A stretch of 64,000 nucleotides of DNA from Allium sativum (GCA_030737875.1 CM060910.1:612697303-612761302); one strand, 5' to 3'. Positions 22,825-34,557 are shown, counted from the first letter of the stretch. A program made the numbers and translations. The notes: generated by a model not told the origin, from the letters alone.

Positions 22825-23100
22825 GGAAAACAGGGGCACCCAGAGTTTAGGTTAAAACAATAAACTCCAGGTCAGTCATGGGACTGGTGTGAGAACTAAA
22901 ACAGTTGTAAATCTTTATTTAAAAGTTAGGTAAATCAAGGGACCACGCCGTATAACACGGAACGGGTTTCCTCCCAAGAATACCAGTGCATAACAACAAA
23001 CAGCGCAATGCTAAATAAAGAAAAATGAAGTTGTTATAAGACCCAGGTCCTATCACACAATGCAACGCAAGCCGGGGGATAGGGTTTTCCCTTATAACAA
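22825..23100 (-). ncRNA. Conserved U5 hairpin block, B1 3' LTR
   Basis: On the minus strand H1 pairs TTGTTATAAG (23091-23100) with CTTATAACAA (23031-23040), ten perfect pairs. H2 (GAGTTTA/TAAACTC) and H3 (TGCCC/GGGCA) lie at 22825-22883. The same block in the 5' LTR is at 35005-35290. Confidence 0.6.
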
Positions 23101-25687
23101 CCAAAGAATGCTTGATGCGTTTAAAACAAATCATTTGATACTATTATAAGTGCATAGTGCATAAAACAACTTCAAATCATAAGTATCAATCATAGGCGGC
23201 ATGGGTACCATATATCATGTCGCCATACTAGGCTCTACAAATAAAACCGCAAATGTCACGTATTTGGAAATTGGATTTCCGTCTATGAACCAAGGCAAAA
23301 GATAGTCCTCACCGACTTCGAGACTGTCTAGCCCGAGCCTCAGGGTCAGAGCGCATCGACCCTTGGATCCTCAGGGCCGGTCCACCGATGTGGATTAAAC
23401 TTAAATCCTGAACATGCGTTTCCCCGCCCTATGGGGCGTAAATGAGCCAACGAATGGCTCCATCGGACCCGGATCGTCCGATCAAATCGAGGCGCCTCGC
23501 AACAGCAACAACCACACAGGTGAAAAGTATATAAATGTCAGGGCTGGTAGGTCACTGACACCACCCTAGCTAGAAAGAAACGCATGCCCTCCCTGATGTC
23601 TGTCTCCCGTTTTTGGTTCACAACCGGGGTGCGAGGCTCGCGAATTCATGTTACACAAAGCTGTGCCACACAGGCTGTGCTTTGATCATCACCACAAGAC
23701 TTTGCTTTTCAACAGAAGCCTCGATCAATTGCATCTTAGCATGCCATTCAGGCAAACCACTCTATGCAACCGATATCAGTCACACAGAATGAAACCCAAT
23801 GTCAGACACACAGTCCATTTACAAGTCCGTTCTGGGTCTGAACGAAACCGGAGGCACTTTCCTCGCATATCCATCAATCTCCAAGCACATCTGGACGACC
23901 ACCGATTGATTCCCTCATCTTGGGTGTACAACCCAATCAAGATCATCAGTAATCACCCAAACGATGTGAAGACTTCCGGTCTTCAACCACCGTCTTCATC
24001 TTCGACTTATCGTCGTATCAGTTATTCAGAATGGGATAAACCTGGTCTTTCCGAATAACTCGCGTATATTTTAAATAAGTGTTACACAAACACAACATAC
24101 GCCTCATTCCAATTCATCAGTCACTAACCATAAATTAATCAAGAGAATAATTTCCCAAATATTAACCCCAAAGGCCGAAACCAACATCAGATCAATATCC
24201 AGAAAACCATTCTGCTTAGCTAACCGACAGTTAGTTTCTAAATTTTACATTCATAGGGAAAGGTTCCCATTAATTTTATCCAAGATAAATTCCTTGAATT
24301 TATTCTTTAATCTACTTTTGAATATCAATTCAAACTAGTCGGGATTAACGAACTTTACCGAAGTAATCATTTGTTTTAATTTCCCAATCCCAACCTATTC
24401 ATCCCATGAAGTAAAACTGGTAATACTTCATATCTAACACTATGGTGTTATTAGTAAATTCAATTACCATTTCACGTTCAAATCTAATTAAAGATTTAAC
24501 TAACGCCTGGAGCAAAACTGGTGATACTCCATTTCGATTATTTCAATCTAATTAAAGATTCATTAAAACTCCACTTAGTTTTAATCGTTAACTGGGTTAA
24601 AGAAACAGTGTCATTTAAAACACGGTTCACGATAAACCCAAAACCACATTCCATTAATTATCGGGTTAAAGAACGAGTGTTATTTAAAACACTGTCCACG
24701 ATAAACCCAAAAATCAATATCAATTCAATTAAATATTATTTAATTGGTACACTTCATTAAATCTAAATAAAAAGATTTAATCTTTTCTCAACTGGGTTCA
24801 AGAACAGTGTTAGTCAAGACACCATTCACAACAAACCCAAATCACATTTGATATTAAATACAAGGCTCTGAATAGAAAATATATCGGCTTATATTCAATA
24901 TTAAATTCTACGACCAACAGATATCGTATTGGAAATAACGATATACATATCTATATCTTTCAAATTTCCATAACAACATCTGTATAATCACGAAATCCAA
25001 CATCGAAATATTTCGAAGACAATTTCGATTCAAATCCATTCCAACGCAATCATTGGAAATTCTGGTTATTTTCAAAAACCATTTCAAAGTCAATTTATTT
25101 ATTTAAAAATAAATAGAATTATAATTCTAGTTCAAAACTAGTTCAATTCGATAAAAATCTATTTTTATCTTTTCAAATATGGAGTTTTTCATCCCAATTC
25201 TTTCTAAATCATTTCTTATGATTTTACACAAATTATTGATATTTTTAATAATTTTATCAAGGCCCGTACAGTCGATTTCCATCAACGGCCATCGAACTAC
25301 ACTTACAACGACCTTTTTCAATTTTGATTTGAACATAATTCCAAATCCAACCGTTAGATTTCTAATTTCCAATATTCGTTAGAAAGCTCTTTTCGATACG
25401 AACCCAATGGTTCCGGTTTTAGGAAAATCCGACGGTCGGATCTCCCGTAATATTCGTTCGAAGTCAATGGTCGAAATTCGCGAACTACCGCGGCGCGGCG
25501 CGTTCTATTCAGGCCATTATATTATATATATAATATATACTTCATCGATTTCAATTCAAATCGTATTTTATAAATCGTTTTAAATTCGTTTTCAAAACGA
25601 TTTCAACTTCTATTTCAACTTCAAATCAAAATCGAATTTTTCAACATAAATTCATTTTCATTTCATTTCGAATTGATTTAATTCAAA

Positions 25688-25950
25688 TTGATTTCTAATT
25701 CAATTTCTGTTCGTTTTCAATTCAATTCAATTTCAATTTCAATTCGAATTCATTTCAATTCGAATTCATTCCTATTCAATTTCAATTTCATTTCTATTCA
25801 ATTTCAATTTGAATTCATTTCTATTCAATTTCAATTTGAATTTCAATTCGAATTCATTCCTATTCAATTTCAATTTGAATTCATTTCTATTCAATTTCAA
25901 TTTGAATTCATTTCTATTCAATTTCAATTTGAATTCATTTCTATTCAAAA
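25688..25950. repeat. 27-bp AT-rich tandem repeat, B1 3' LTR
   Basis: The unit contains ATTTCTATTCAATTTCAATT and GAATTC. The B1 5' LTR has a related array at 37878-38170 and B2 a longer one at 44980-45500. All frames stay open through the array, which produces false ORFs on both strands. Confidence 0.93.
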
Positions 25951-26648
25951 TATCAGATTTTGGAATCACTTTCGATATTCGTTGTAAAATGAATAAAATC
26001 GATATAAATATCGTTCACGTCAAAATGGCGCCAATCTAATCAACACGACTTCATATGTCTCTATTTTCTAATATTTTATTTCAAATATTTTTATTTTAAA
26101 TATTTCTTTTTCGAAACTGGAATGAGGCCCAATCAATTACCATATAATGTTAATTATATGGATTTTCTACAACACATGTATATATCAACAACGATGAATA
26201 ATCAACCATCATCCAAAGTGCATTCTACACTGTATAAGCATCAAATATAGATATTCAACGCTTATAACAGTCTGTCAATCAATCAATCGACATACAACTA
26301 AACAATCGGGATTAGTGTACGTCAAATATCATCCCAATACCCGTGTGGGGTTTCAAACAATCAAACACAGATTTTATTTGTGCAGTTGGGCGATGTGTAA
26401 AATTTATCGTCCCAATCAATATCAGTCAAATGTGTGTATATAAACAAATCATCCGATTTGTTTATTTTTATTTCATTTCATAAGCACGTTAAAAATTCTA
26501 TTTTTAACTATAAAATATTTTTAACTATATAAATATTTTATTTCACATCACATCACACAATCAACTACACATCAAAATCAAACAAACAAGCCATCCATGG
26601 TCTGTGGATGACGGGTGTCGGGTGCTACTAAACACCGTCTGCATCCTA

Positions 26649-26649
<1 letters not shown>

Positions 26650-26693
<44 letters not shown>
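26650..26693. repeat. (TA)n microsatellite
   Basis: About 44 bp of perfect TA; the same site in the 5' LTR (38881-38894) is much shorter, so it expanded after insertion. Confidence 0.97.
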
Positions 26694-26694
<1 letters not shown>

Positions 26695-26819
26695 CTAGAA
26701 AAAATAAATTGAAAGGTGTGAAGTTCTCACAGAATTGCTAATCCAATGCCACGACTCTTCTTAGGTAGAAATATTCGCCGTTCTTGCCTCTTGTCACTTT
26801 CGTTGCCCGTAGCCACTAC

Positions 26820-27115
26820 ATATATAAAAAACACATTTTTACTTTGCTATTCAATATTTAAAAATCATATTTTTACTTTGCTATTCAATATATAAAAATC
26901 GAATTTTTACTTCGCTATTCAATATATAAAAATCATATTTTTATTTCGCTATTCAATATATAAAAATCGAATTTTTACTTCGCTATTCAATATATAAAAA
27001 TCATATTTTTATTCTTTCTACTATATATAAATTATATTTTTAATCCTTTCTACTATATATAAATTATATTTTTAATCCTTTCTACTATATATAAATTATA
27101 TTTTTAATCCTCCCA
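26820..27115. repeat. Repeats with AAAAAT/ATTTTT hairpins, two types
   Basis: About six copies of a 34-36-bp unit (CTATTCAATATATAAAAATC, then GAATTTTTACTTCG-like sequence) are followed by three copies of a unit with CTACTATATATAAATTATAT. The 5' LTR equivalent is 39020-39280. Confidence 0.85.
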
Positions 27116-28109
27116 TACCACGTATAATTAAAAATACTGATTTTATTGCAAAAATTACTTGGACTAAATAAACAGAAGTAATTAACTAAATTGAATAAAT
27201 AAATAGAAGAGCTTACAGTTGAATTGAATGCGAGGGGGAGAACTGCGCCGTCGGAGGGTGCTGATGGGGTGGTGCAGCGACGAGGTGGTGAAAAGAAAGG
27301 GCGGTAGTCGTTGGTTTTAAGTTCGAGGAGGGGTCTTGGGGGATAACCGACGAGAGGAAAGAGAGGGAAGGCATCGGGGGTGGCCAGAGCGGGTTCGACG
27401 GAGGCGGGGATGGCTGCAGGTGGCGGTGGAGGGATTGCCTTGACTGGAGGGTGGCTAGGGCTTCGGTGGGGAAGAGGAGAGAGATACGATGGGAAGGGGG
27501 GGTGGATGATCGGAGGTGGACGGCGTGCGAGGGCCCCCCTCCCCCTCCCCCCCCCCCGACGGTGGCGATGGCGGCCTCCGTTCGTCGCTTTTCCCCTTTT
27601 TTTTATTTCGTTTTTCAACTGAGCAGGTATCGTTAGGGGGAAGGAGAATAAAAAAGGGGGTTTTATTGAAATTTTAATTATTTAATTTATTTTATTATCC
27701 CCTTAAAGTTGACTTTTTATTTGACCTCGAAAATAAGCTCGCCGCCTGTCGTCTATAGCTAATTACCCCCATTCCGAACACAATGGGATATGCATCGCCG
27801 GCTGATTCGATCGTTTCGATTAGTTTTCGTCAAAATCAAAATATAACTCTATATATTGAATTTGAACGCACATTTCAATTTACCGGGGCCACATACTAAC
27901 TAGAAAAATTCTCGAAAAATATTTTCTAGCTTCGTATTGACAATACGGTCCTAACAAAACTAGTTTCGTCAAATTCTGAGACCGTTTGAAAAATGGCCAT
28001 TTTCTAGTCGATTAAAATCAACTAAAACTGGTCAAACGCGTTTTCCTTTTCCACGCTCACATATTGTTTCAAAAAATTAGGAAATTTGAAACCTAGCAAT
28101 AATTTGACA

Positions 28110-28114
28110 CCACG
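28110..28114. other. Target-site duplication of the gag-only gypsy element (CCACG)
   Basis: CCACG here and CCACA at 33208-33212 flank the element; the empty site is in the other B1 LTR at about 40262-40266 (CCACG). The G to A change is a typical CpG decay. Confidence 0.88.
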
Positions 28115-29335
28115 TGTTGACCTGCTTTTTAGTCAAAGCCGTCACACATGAAATCAATGATCAACAATACGCTCAAGTATCGGAAATACCGTCAGAAGAC
28201 AGGCAGCGATTTGGTCAAAGTCGCATCACAAATAAAGAATGGCCCGAAACTCCTACCAGATGACCTTTTTTGGGCCCGAAAACAGCGATTACAAAGCTAA
28301 GCTCTGTAACTCTTGTAGATCTCTGAATTAGCTTCAGTTTGAGCTTTGGTTTGGCTCAATCGGACTTACGGTTTGAAAGTTACGCCCGTTTCCGTGAACG
28401 CATGCAGAACCGGAAACCTGGAATTTAGCATTGAATTGATCCTCGGATCGGATCGGGTAAATCGGTTCGGATCGGAATGAGGCATCCTGCCTTCACCAAC
28501 TCATCATCCTCCCTCAACAATTAAATTTCGGCTCGGATCGGAGACTCTGGTTCGGATCGGATGGAATGGAGCAATCTGACCCGCTTCGCATCGGATCCTC
28601 ACAAGAGCACAAAGTCTTCGGGTTGAAGACACCAACTCGGTTCGGATCGGAAGTACGAACCGACCCGCCTTGCACCAGATGTATAGCAACACGTCTTGCC
28701 TTCGGTTGGAATGCTCCGGATCGGTTCGGAAGGAAGAGGACCCGAACCGAACCGCTTCGACCTGCTGCTACACCTCAACTTTGACCTGTTCTCAAGGAGT
28801 AACCACCTCCTATTAATCCGGATCGGCTTACACCTGTCCTAGCACGATCTGAAGACCATATCTCCACTATCTCCGAGATGGCCTCTCCACATGCCACGTG
28901 CCCCTCCGATCCGATCCGATTCAGGATTCCCAGCAGTTCCTCTACGCCTATAAATACACCACGAGATGGTCATTTCAAAGGACTTTTTCCGGCACTAACA
29001 CCTCCCGACCTCCATTACCAAGTATTCAAGGACTTTGGGTACTCCTCAACTCAATCAAACACGAGGTTATCGTGTATAAATTCAATCTCTTTTCTCCTCT
29101 TCTTCATTGTAAACACGAGGATTCCGTGTATAATCGGATCTCACGGATTGTGAGACACCATTGTAATTGTAATTCCTCAGGATATTAGAAACTATAAAGT
29201 GGACATAGGCTTGGATTGAGCCGAACCACTATAAAAACCGTGTGTTCCCTGTTTTTACTGCTTTTTATCTGTAATCTGTGATTTGTGAGGATTTCACATA
29301 GAGTTTGGGTGTTAGGCCCAAATTTCGGTCTAACA
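28115..29335 (+). repeat. 5' LTR of the gag-only gypsy element
   Basis: Starts TGTTGACC and ends TCTAACA, followed directly by the PBS. A TATA box lies at 28949-28956. It holds many GGATCGG/CCGATCC motifs, for example at 28440-28480 and 28530-28560, that recur inside the Gag gene. Small open frames inside are duplicated in the 3' LTR and are not genes. Confidence 0.96.
28949..28956 (+). promoter_or_regulatory. Candidate TATA box of the gypsy LTR
   Basis: CCTATAAATACACC is a strong plant TATA box; the copy in the 3' LTR is at 32821-32828. The transcript would start near 28980. Confidence 0.72.
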
Positions 29336-29360
29336 TTTTGGCGCGCCAGGAAGGGGGGCA
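29336..29360 (+). other. Primer-binding site of the gypsy element
   Basis: TTTTGGCGCGCCAGGAAGG follows the LTR end TAACA. This GGCGC-type PBS is found in plant non-chromoviral gypsy elements. I have not matched it to a specific tRNA. Confidence 0.7.
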
Positions 29361-29418
29361 CACGATACAACTTCTTCTACTACCTTGAACGGAAGCGGAT
29401 TATTTGGCTATTGGATCA

Positions 29419-31218
29419 ATGGTCAAGCGAAAGAAAGACGGAACCTTCTCTCGTGCTGAGGATGTTGGCACTGAAGGCACAAGGAACGAGGCAAGCCAGG
29501 AGGCTTCCTCTCATGAAAATCCATCGGCATACTTAACCAGAGATGAAATGGATGGCGTTCTCGATGAATTGAGAACCCAGATGGCTAGGCAAGATGATCT
29601 CCTCCGCAAACAACAGGAGATGATCGACCAATTCTTCGCTCGGATGGAAGGTAGGCCGAGTGGCAACACACAACTCGCTGGAAATAGCACGGAAATAGCC
29701 CCAGCAGCAGCTGCATACCGGATCGGTTCGGATCCGATCCGAACCGAGGGCCAAAATCTGAATTCAACGCAGATGGAAATGGGAGACATTCCCCACCGGA
29801 TCGGTTCGGACCCGATCCGAACAGCAACCCTGCATGAGCCTGGGGGCAGCAGCCTCCCCTCTGGAAATCAAGGCTTCGCTCCTGTTCGACCTACATCCGC
29901 ACCGGTTCGGGTCGGAAATACCACACAAATTCAACATCAAGCTCCCCGGTTCGGAACAGGCGAACCTGTTCGGATCGGCACCTCCGATCCGAACCGTGCA
30001 CCTCTTCATAACCTCCCTCGCTTCTCCGAGCCGCAGCAAGGGGGCACCTTCGAACCGAACCGGATGACCTACCAAGCTCCTTATACTCTTCCACACACTT
30101 CTGAACTTAACGCTGGGGGCACCAGCTCTGGACTTGTCAACTTGCAACAGCTCTTTGAAGGTGATCGGCTCGCCAATCTCATTGAACGCCTTTCGAGAGG
30201 CCGCACTTATCAGAATGACATGGATGATGTCAATCACAATCCATTCACACAGGAAATCAGGAATTCCCGCAATCCTCCGGATTTCAAACTTCCACAACTG
30301 GAACCCTACAACGGCAGGGCAGATCCTACTGTGCACGTAATGCGCCATAAACGACATATGGAAGTTCAATCGGCGTCGGAAAACGTCATGGCTAAATGCT
30401 TTCCCCTCTTTTTGACTGATATTGCTGCTATGTGGTTTCGGCAGCTGGAATCTGAATCGATCAACAGCTGGAACATGTTGGTCGCTCGCTTTATTGAACA
30501 GTTTCGGGTCCATATCGCTCGACCCAAGAATGTAATGTCACTAACTACAATCAAGCAGAGGCCTAAAGAAACTCTGCGGTCATTTCTGGAAAGGTTCAAC
30601 GTTGCAGCAGCATTAGTTGATCGACCTGAGCCATCTATGGTATTGATGGCGGCAGTATCCGGCGTTCTAGACAACTCGGAGTTCAAAAAATCCTTGTATC
30701 GAGACCCACCAAGGAATCTCAGCGAATTCTACCTTGAATCGGATAGGTTTTTGCGTGAAGAAGACGCAACCTCCGAGAAGAAAGTTATCGATGTTAACAT
30801 GCTCAAAGACGGAGAACCGTCTGATTCTGATAAAGGCAAAGGAAAAGCTGCCGTCAAGAATGACCGCAACGCTCATCCCCGGAGAGGGCCCAGATATGAA
30901 AAGTACACAGAACTCAATTTGTCACTAACCGACATCTACGTGAACACAAACGGTGACATCTCCTATCCGAAGCCTCCCAGGAGGGAGCCATCACAAAGAG
31001 AACGCGATTCTGGGAAATATTGCATACTTCACGATATGGACGGTCATGACACAAATGACTGTAGACACTTGCGAGATCTGATTGAGGAACGGGTTAGACG
31101 TGGAGAGCTACCCGAGTATGTGAAACAACCAACAGCACCTGTACCTGTGCTGCCACCACCTGCTCCCCGGAGAGGGAATGACCCTGGAACGAGCTCCCAT
31201 CGGCTCGTCATCAACTGA
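29419..31218 (+). CDS. gag: Gag polyprotein (gag-only)
   Basis: This 599-residue frame encodes the structural capsid protein that packages element RNA in cytoplasmic particles. The first ATG is at 29419; the frame is open a few codons upstream but without an ATG. Residues 44-77 are helical with heptad-like spacing (coiled coil likely). About 95-215 is a low-complexity spacer with repeated RIGSDPIR-like peptides (101-108, 127-134, 184-193). About 290-445 matches the retrotransposon Gag domain: FKLPQLEPYNG, then MWFRQLESESINSWN, then QRPKETLRSFLERF. A CX2HX4HX4C zinc knuckle uses C535, H538, H543 and C548, followed by LRDLIEERVRRGELPEYV, as in Tat-lineage Gag. The frame ends by a normal stop after a proline-rich tail, with no protease or pol downstream. 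It appears intact and could act in trans. Confidence 0.95.
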   Translation: MVKRKKDGTFSRAEDVGTEGTRNEASQEASSHENPSAYLTRDEMDGVLDELRTQMARQDDLLRKQQEMIDQFFARMEGRPSGNTQLAGNSTEIAPAAAAYRIGSDPIRTEGQNLNSTQMEMGDIPHRIGSDPIRTATLHEPGGSSLPSGNQGFAPVRPTSAPVRVGNTTQIQHQAPRFGTGEPVRIGTSDPNRAPLHNLPRFSEPQQGGTFEPNRMTYQAPYTLPHTSELNAGGTSSGLVNLQQLFEGDRLANLIERLSRGRTYQNDMDDVNHNPFTQEIRNSRNPPDFKLPQLEPYNGRADPTVHVMRHKRHMEVQSASENVMAKCFPLFLTDIAAMWFRQLESESINSWNMLVARFIEQFRVHIARPKNVMSLTTIKQRPKETLRSFLERFNVAAALVDRPEPSMVLMAAVSGVLDNSEFKKSLYRDPPRNLSEFYLESDRFLREEDATSEKKVIDVNMLKDGEPSDSDKGKGKAAVKNDRNAHPRRGPRYEKYTELNLSLTDIYVNTNGDISYPKPPRREPSQRERDSGKYCILHDMDGHDTNDCRHLRDLIEERVRRGELPEYVKQPTAPVPVLPPPAPRRGNDPGTSSHRLVIN

Positions 31219-31986
31219 TATGGATTGGATCAATTTGCATTTCCTGCATTTCTTAGGATTTAAGATATGTTTCTTTGCTTTCTTTAGGTTTTCCGATTGG
31301 CTAAATCGGAGTACACGCGTTCGGGGTTAGGATTTAGCTCCAAATCGTGCTCTGCACTCGATGACAAACCAATCAGGATTTGCTTTGGTTTTGTACTTTG
31401 GATTGAATAAGGAAGGACTTTCCGAGCATGGATTATGTTTGGCAATTTAAGTATCTTGTCAGGTTGTGGCAGGATTCTCAATCTCAGCTAAAGTATGGCT
31501 TATACTTATCTCGGACCCCTAGGCATGGATTATGCTTAGGGACAGACTGTCTTGTCAGGTCTTGGCAAGCATAACTCTATCCCGACATGGGTATGGATTG
31601 TACTCACTAGGACTCTTAAGTATGGATTATACTCTGGAACGGCTTATTGTTTTGTCAGGATTTGGCAAAGGAACTCAATAAAACTCGAGTATGGTTTATG
31701 CTCAGTTTGAACTTCCTGGTATGGCTTATACCCGAAAGGTTAGGTCCCTCGTCAGGTTTTGGCAGGATGATTCGAACGTGTCTTGAGTATGGTTTACGCT
31801 CAAACAAGCGCCCAAGCATGGTTTATGCTCGAAAGTGTAATTAGTTTTGTCAGGATTTGACACACCTTTCTGCTCTCTTTTCTTCGCAGGTATGGATTAT
31901 ACTTGCAGCTGGCAGGCCCGGCGTGGCCTTGGATTGTCCAGAACACATCTTCCTTCATTCAGCAAGATATGTTCTGAGGGACAAAA
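31219..31986 (+). repeat. Gypsy 3' untranslated tail with hairpin array
   Basis: This non-coding tail holds about ten copies of a short hairpin with central GGNTT flanked by complementary arms (for example 31491-31507, 31618-31634, 31718-31732, 31783-31803, 31886-31906). It also holds about five copies of a TTGTCAGG-TTTGGCA motif. The arms vary but mostly remain complementary. Tandem repeats in the 3' UTR are known from the Tat lineage; the hairpin aspect is my reading. Confidence 0.8.
31974..31986 (+). other. Polypurine tract of the gypsy element
   Basis: TGAGGGACAAAA directly before the 3' LTR start TGTTGACC. It is a short, A-rich PPT. Confidence 0.65.
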
Positions 31987-33207
31987 TGTTGACCTGCTTT
32001 TTAGTCAAAGCCGTCACACATGAAATCAATGATCAACAATACGCTCAAGTATCGGAAATACCGTCAGAAGACAGGCAGCGATTTGGTCAAAGTCGCATCA
32101 CAAATAAAGAATGGCCCGAAACTCCTACCAGATGACCTTTTTTGGGCCCGAAAACAGCGATTACGGAGCTAAGCTCTGTAACTCTTGTAGATCTCTGAAT
32201 TAGCTTCAGTTTGAGCTTTGGTTTGGCTCAATCGGACTTACGGTTTGAAAGTTACGCCCGTTTCCGTGAACGCATGCAGAACCGGAAACCTGGAATTTAG
32301 CATTGAATTAATCCTCGGATCGGATCGGGTAAATCGGTTCGGATCGGAATGAGGCATCCTGCCTTCACCAACTCATCATCCTCCCTCAACACTTAAATTT
32401 CGGCTCGGATCGGAGACTCTGGTTCGGATCGGATGGAATGGAGCAATCCGACCCGCTTCGCATCGGATCCTCACAAGAGCACAAAGTCTTCGGGTTGAAG
32501 ACACCAACTCGGTTCAGATCGGAAGTACGAACCGACCCGCCTTGCACCAGATGTATAGCAACACGTCTTGCCTTCGGTTGGAATGCTCCGGATCGGTTCG
32601 GAAGGAAGAGGACCCGAACCGAACCGCTTCGACCTGCTGCTACACCTCAACTTTGACCTGTTCTCAAGGAGTAACCACCTCCTATTAATCCGGATCGGCT
32701 TACACCTGTCCTAGCACGATCTGAAGACCATATCTCCACTATCTCCGAGATGGCCTCTCCACATGCCACGTGCCCCTCCGATCCGATCCGATTCAGGATT
32801 CCCAGCAGTTCCTCTACGCCTATAAATACACCACGAGATGGCCATTTCAAAGGACTTTTTCCGGCACTAACACCTCCCGACCTCCATTACCAAGTATTCA
32901 AGGACTTTGGGTACTCCTCAACTCAATCAAACACGAGGTTATCGTGTATAAATTCAATCTCTTTTCTCCTCTTCTTCATTGTAAACACGAGGATTCCGTG
33001 TATAATCGGATCTCACGGATTGTGAGACACCATTGTAATTGTAATTCCTCAGGATATTAGAAACTATAAAGTGGACGTAGGCTTGGATTGAGCCGAACCA
33101 CTATAAAAACCGTGTGTTCCCTGTTTTTACTGCTTTTTATCTGTAATCTGTGATTTGTGAGGATTTCACATAGAGTTTGGGTGTTAGGCCCAAATTTCGG
33201 TCTAAGA
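31987..33207 (+). repeat. 3' LTR of the gag-only gypsy element
   Basis: 1221 bp, the same length as the 5' LTR and almost identical. The last bases are TCTAAGA instead of TCTAACA. It is followed by the duplication CCACA. Confidence 0.96.
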
Positions 33208-33667
33208 CCACAGATCCAAAAAAAGTGGTTTCGTCGAAATCCGAGGTCGTTTGCAAAATTCCCATTTTTAAGGGCCTGAATTCCATAGCGACTATTCAGA
33301 ATTTTCAACTGGACATATCTTTTGATTCCCGCTATGAAATCTCGATTTTTCGGATTTGTTGGAAAGATATTATCAATTAAATTCCATTATTTTTGGTTTC
33401 ACTAAAATCCGGATTATTTTGCACCCGGTATGTTCAATTGAAGTTTGAAATCGAATTATCGAACTACCGCGCCATTTTCAATTCTATTTATAATTATATA
33501 TAATTATTTATATTCTAACGACGACGTATATAATATATATGTTCGAATTCTATTTAAAATAAATTTCTCGTCGATATTATTTAAAATAATTCATTTTAAA
33601 TAATCAAAATTCGCTAAAATTACCAAAATAAAAATTTTAAACTGGCCCAGATTTCCGGGTTGTTACA
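33208..33667 (-). repeat. B1 3' LTR, first part (minus strand)
   Basis: Resumes B1 after the gypsy element and matches 40262-40721. It ends with GGGTTGTTACA at 33667, the inverted LTR start. Confidence 0.92.
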
Positions 33668-33680
33668 ATCTTCCCCACTT
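33668..33680 (-). other. B1 polypurine tract
   Basis: Read on the minus strand: AAGTGGGGAAGAT followed by TGTAACAACCCGG. This PPT sequence is identical to that of A1. Confidence 0.9.
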
Positions 33681-33764
33681 AAAACTTTTCATCCCCGTAA
33701 AGGAACAAAGTCGAAAGTGGTTTGATTAATCAACTTTACGTTCGATCTGGCTTCCATTCTCTAA

Positions 33765-33960
33765 CTTTTCAGTTTCTGAGAATTTTCAAAAATTTCAAAA
33801 ATTTGGCTAACACCCGGAATTTTTGAAAAATTTCGCCATAACCTCCCATGCACCGGGAGCCACGGGAAAATCCCGAAATTGCCATATAGGCCTTCTGATC
33901 TCAAAAAGAAAAAAAAAGCCAATAGGCTCATAAAATCATCATCACCCAAACAAAACAGTA
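33765..33960 (-). ncRNA. K block of B1
   Basis: On the minus strand it reads GAGCCTATTGGC, T-rich run, CCCGTGGCTCCCGGTGC, then GGGAGGTTATGGCG. One of the twin AGCC/GGCT hairpins is deleted relative to B2. The CTCCC/GGGAG stem replaces CTCC/GGAG of A1 and CCTCC/GGAGG of C. Confidence 0.5.
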
Positions 33961-34557
33961 AATTATAGCAAACATGTACCTATTTGTCGGGCAAACAAAT
34001 GTTATTCTTCTGCTCTAGCCTCCTTGCTATGACCTGTTCAATGTAAGAACAAGTATATGCAAGCAAATGTGACCAATTTTCAATATAACTCAATATTTGG
34101 TTCAATTTGGTTAAAGGTTCAAAATTTCAATTAACAAACAATAATCAAACAACACAAACATCAATCAATTAGTGGATTAACGTTTCAAATTCATAATTTT
34201 GATATATAGTCAAAAACCAGATTTTTGATGCCAAATCACAACAATAGGCCCTATCTAATTTTGGTTCTCACACCAGTCAATAGGAAATATATAGAAATCT
34301 CACTTTCGTCACTCGAATATAAACATTGATGATGAGGCCTCATCATCAGAATCATCTCCGGGCGACTAGAGCGTGATTCTATATCTATCCAATATATTAA
34401 AATTTCGAACACACGTTTGCAATACGTATATACAAAATCTCTATATACTGGACTGTCCTAATCAATATGAAATAAATAATCAAATACGAATAATTGTTTT
34501 AAATTTTCAAAACAAAATTTGTTTTCACTTTAAAAATATACTCTTCACACTCGTTCT

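Larger units (their letters stand above)
22501..28114 (-). repeat. B1 3' LTR, main part
   Basis: Corresponds to the left part of the 5' LTR copy (34692-40260). It contains the U5 block (22825-23100), the 27-bp AT-rich array (about 25690-25950), a TA run, AAAAAT/ATTTTT hairpin repeats and a C-rich island (about 27230-27620). Open frames in the array and the island (for example 25688-25987 and 27085-27618) are not supported as genes. Confidence 0.92.
28115..33207 (+). mobile_element. Gag-only Ty3/gypsy retrotransposon (TR-GAG type, Tat lineage)
   Basis: Two 1221-bp LTRs (28115-29335 and 31987-33207) flank a PBS, one Gag reading frame and a 768-bp non-coding tail. No protease, reverse transcriptase, RNase H or integrase is present, so it needs an autonomous partner for replication. 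By eye I count about nine substitutions between the LTRs, meaning a recent insertion. Tat-lineage placement rests on the Gag motifs and the TTTTGGCGCGCC junction. Confidence 0.95.

Noticed and set aside
25688..25987. 99-codon frame and its minus-strand partners (also 37878-38264)
   Set aside because: Same artefact of the AT-rich 27-bp repeat in the B1 LTRs.
27085..27618. 177-codon proline-rich frame on the minus strand, partly shared with 39253-39741
   Set aside because: Lies in the C-rich LTR leader. The two copies are LTR duplicates, differ by frameshifts near the start, and show no domain; the frame runs through a donor-like site into AT-rich sequence.
29404..29418. Gag start at 29404
   Set aside because: The codon there is TTG; the first ATG in frame is 29419.
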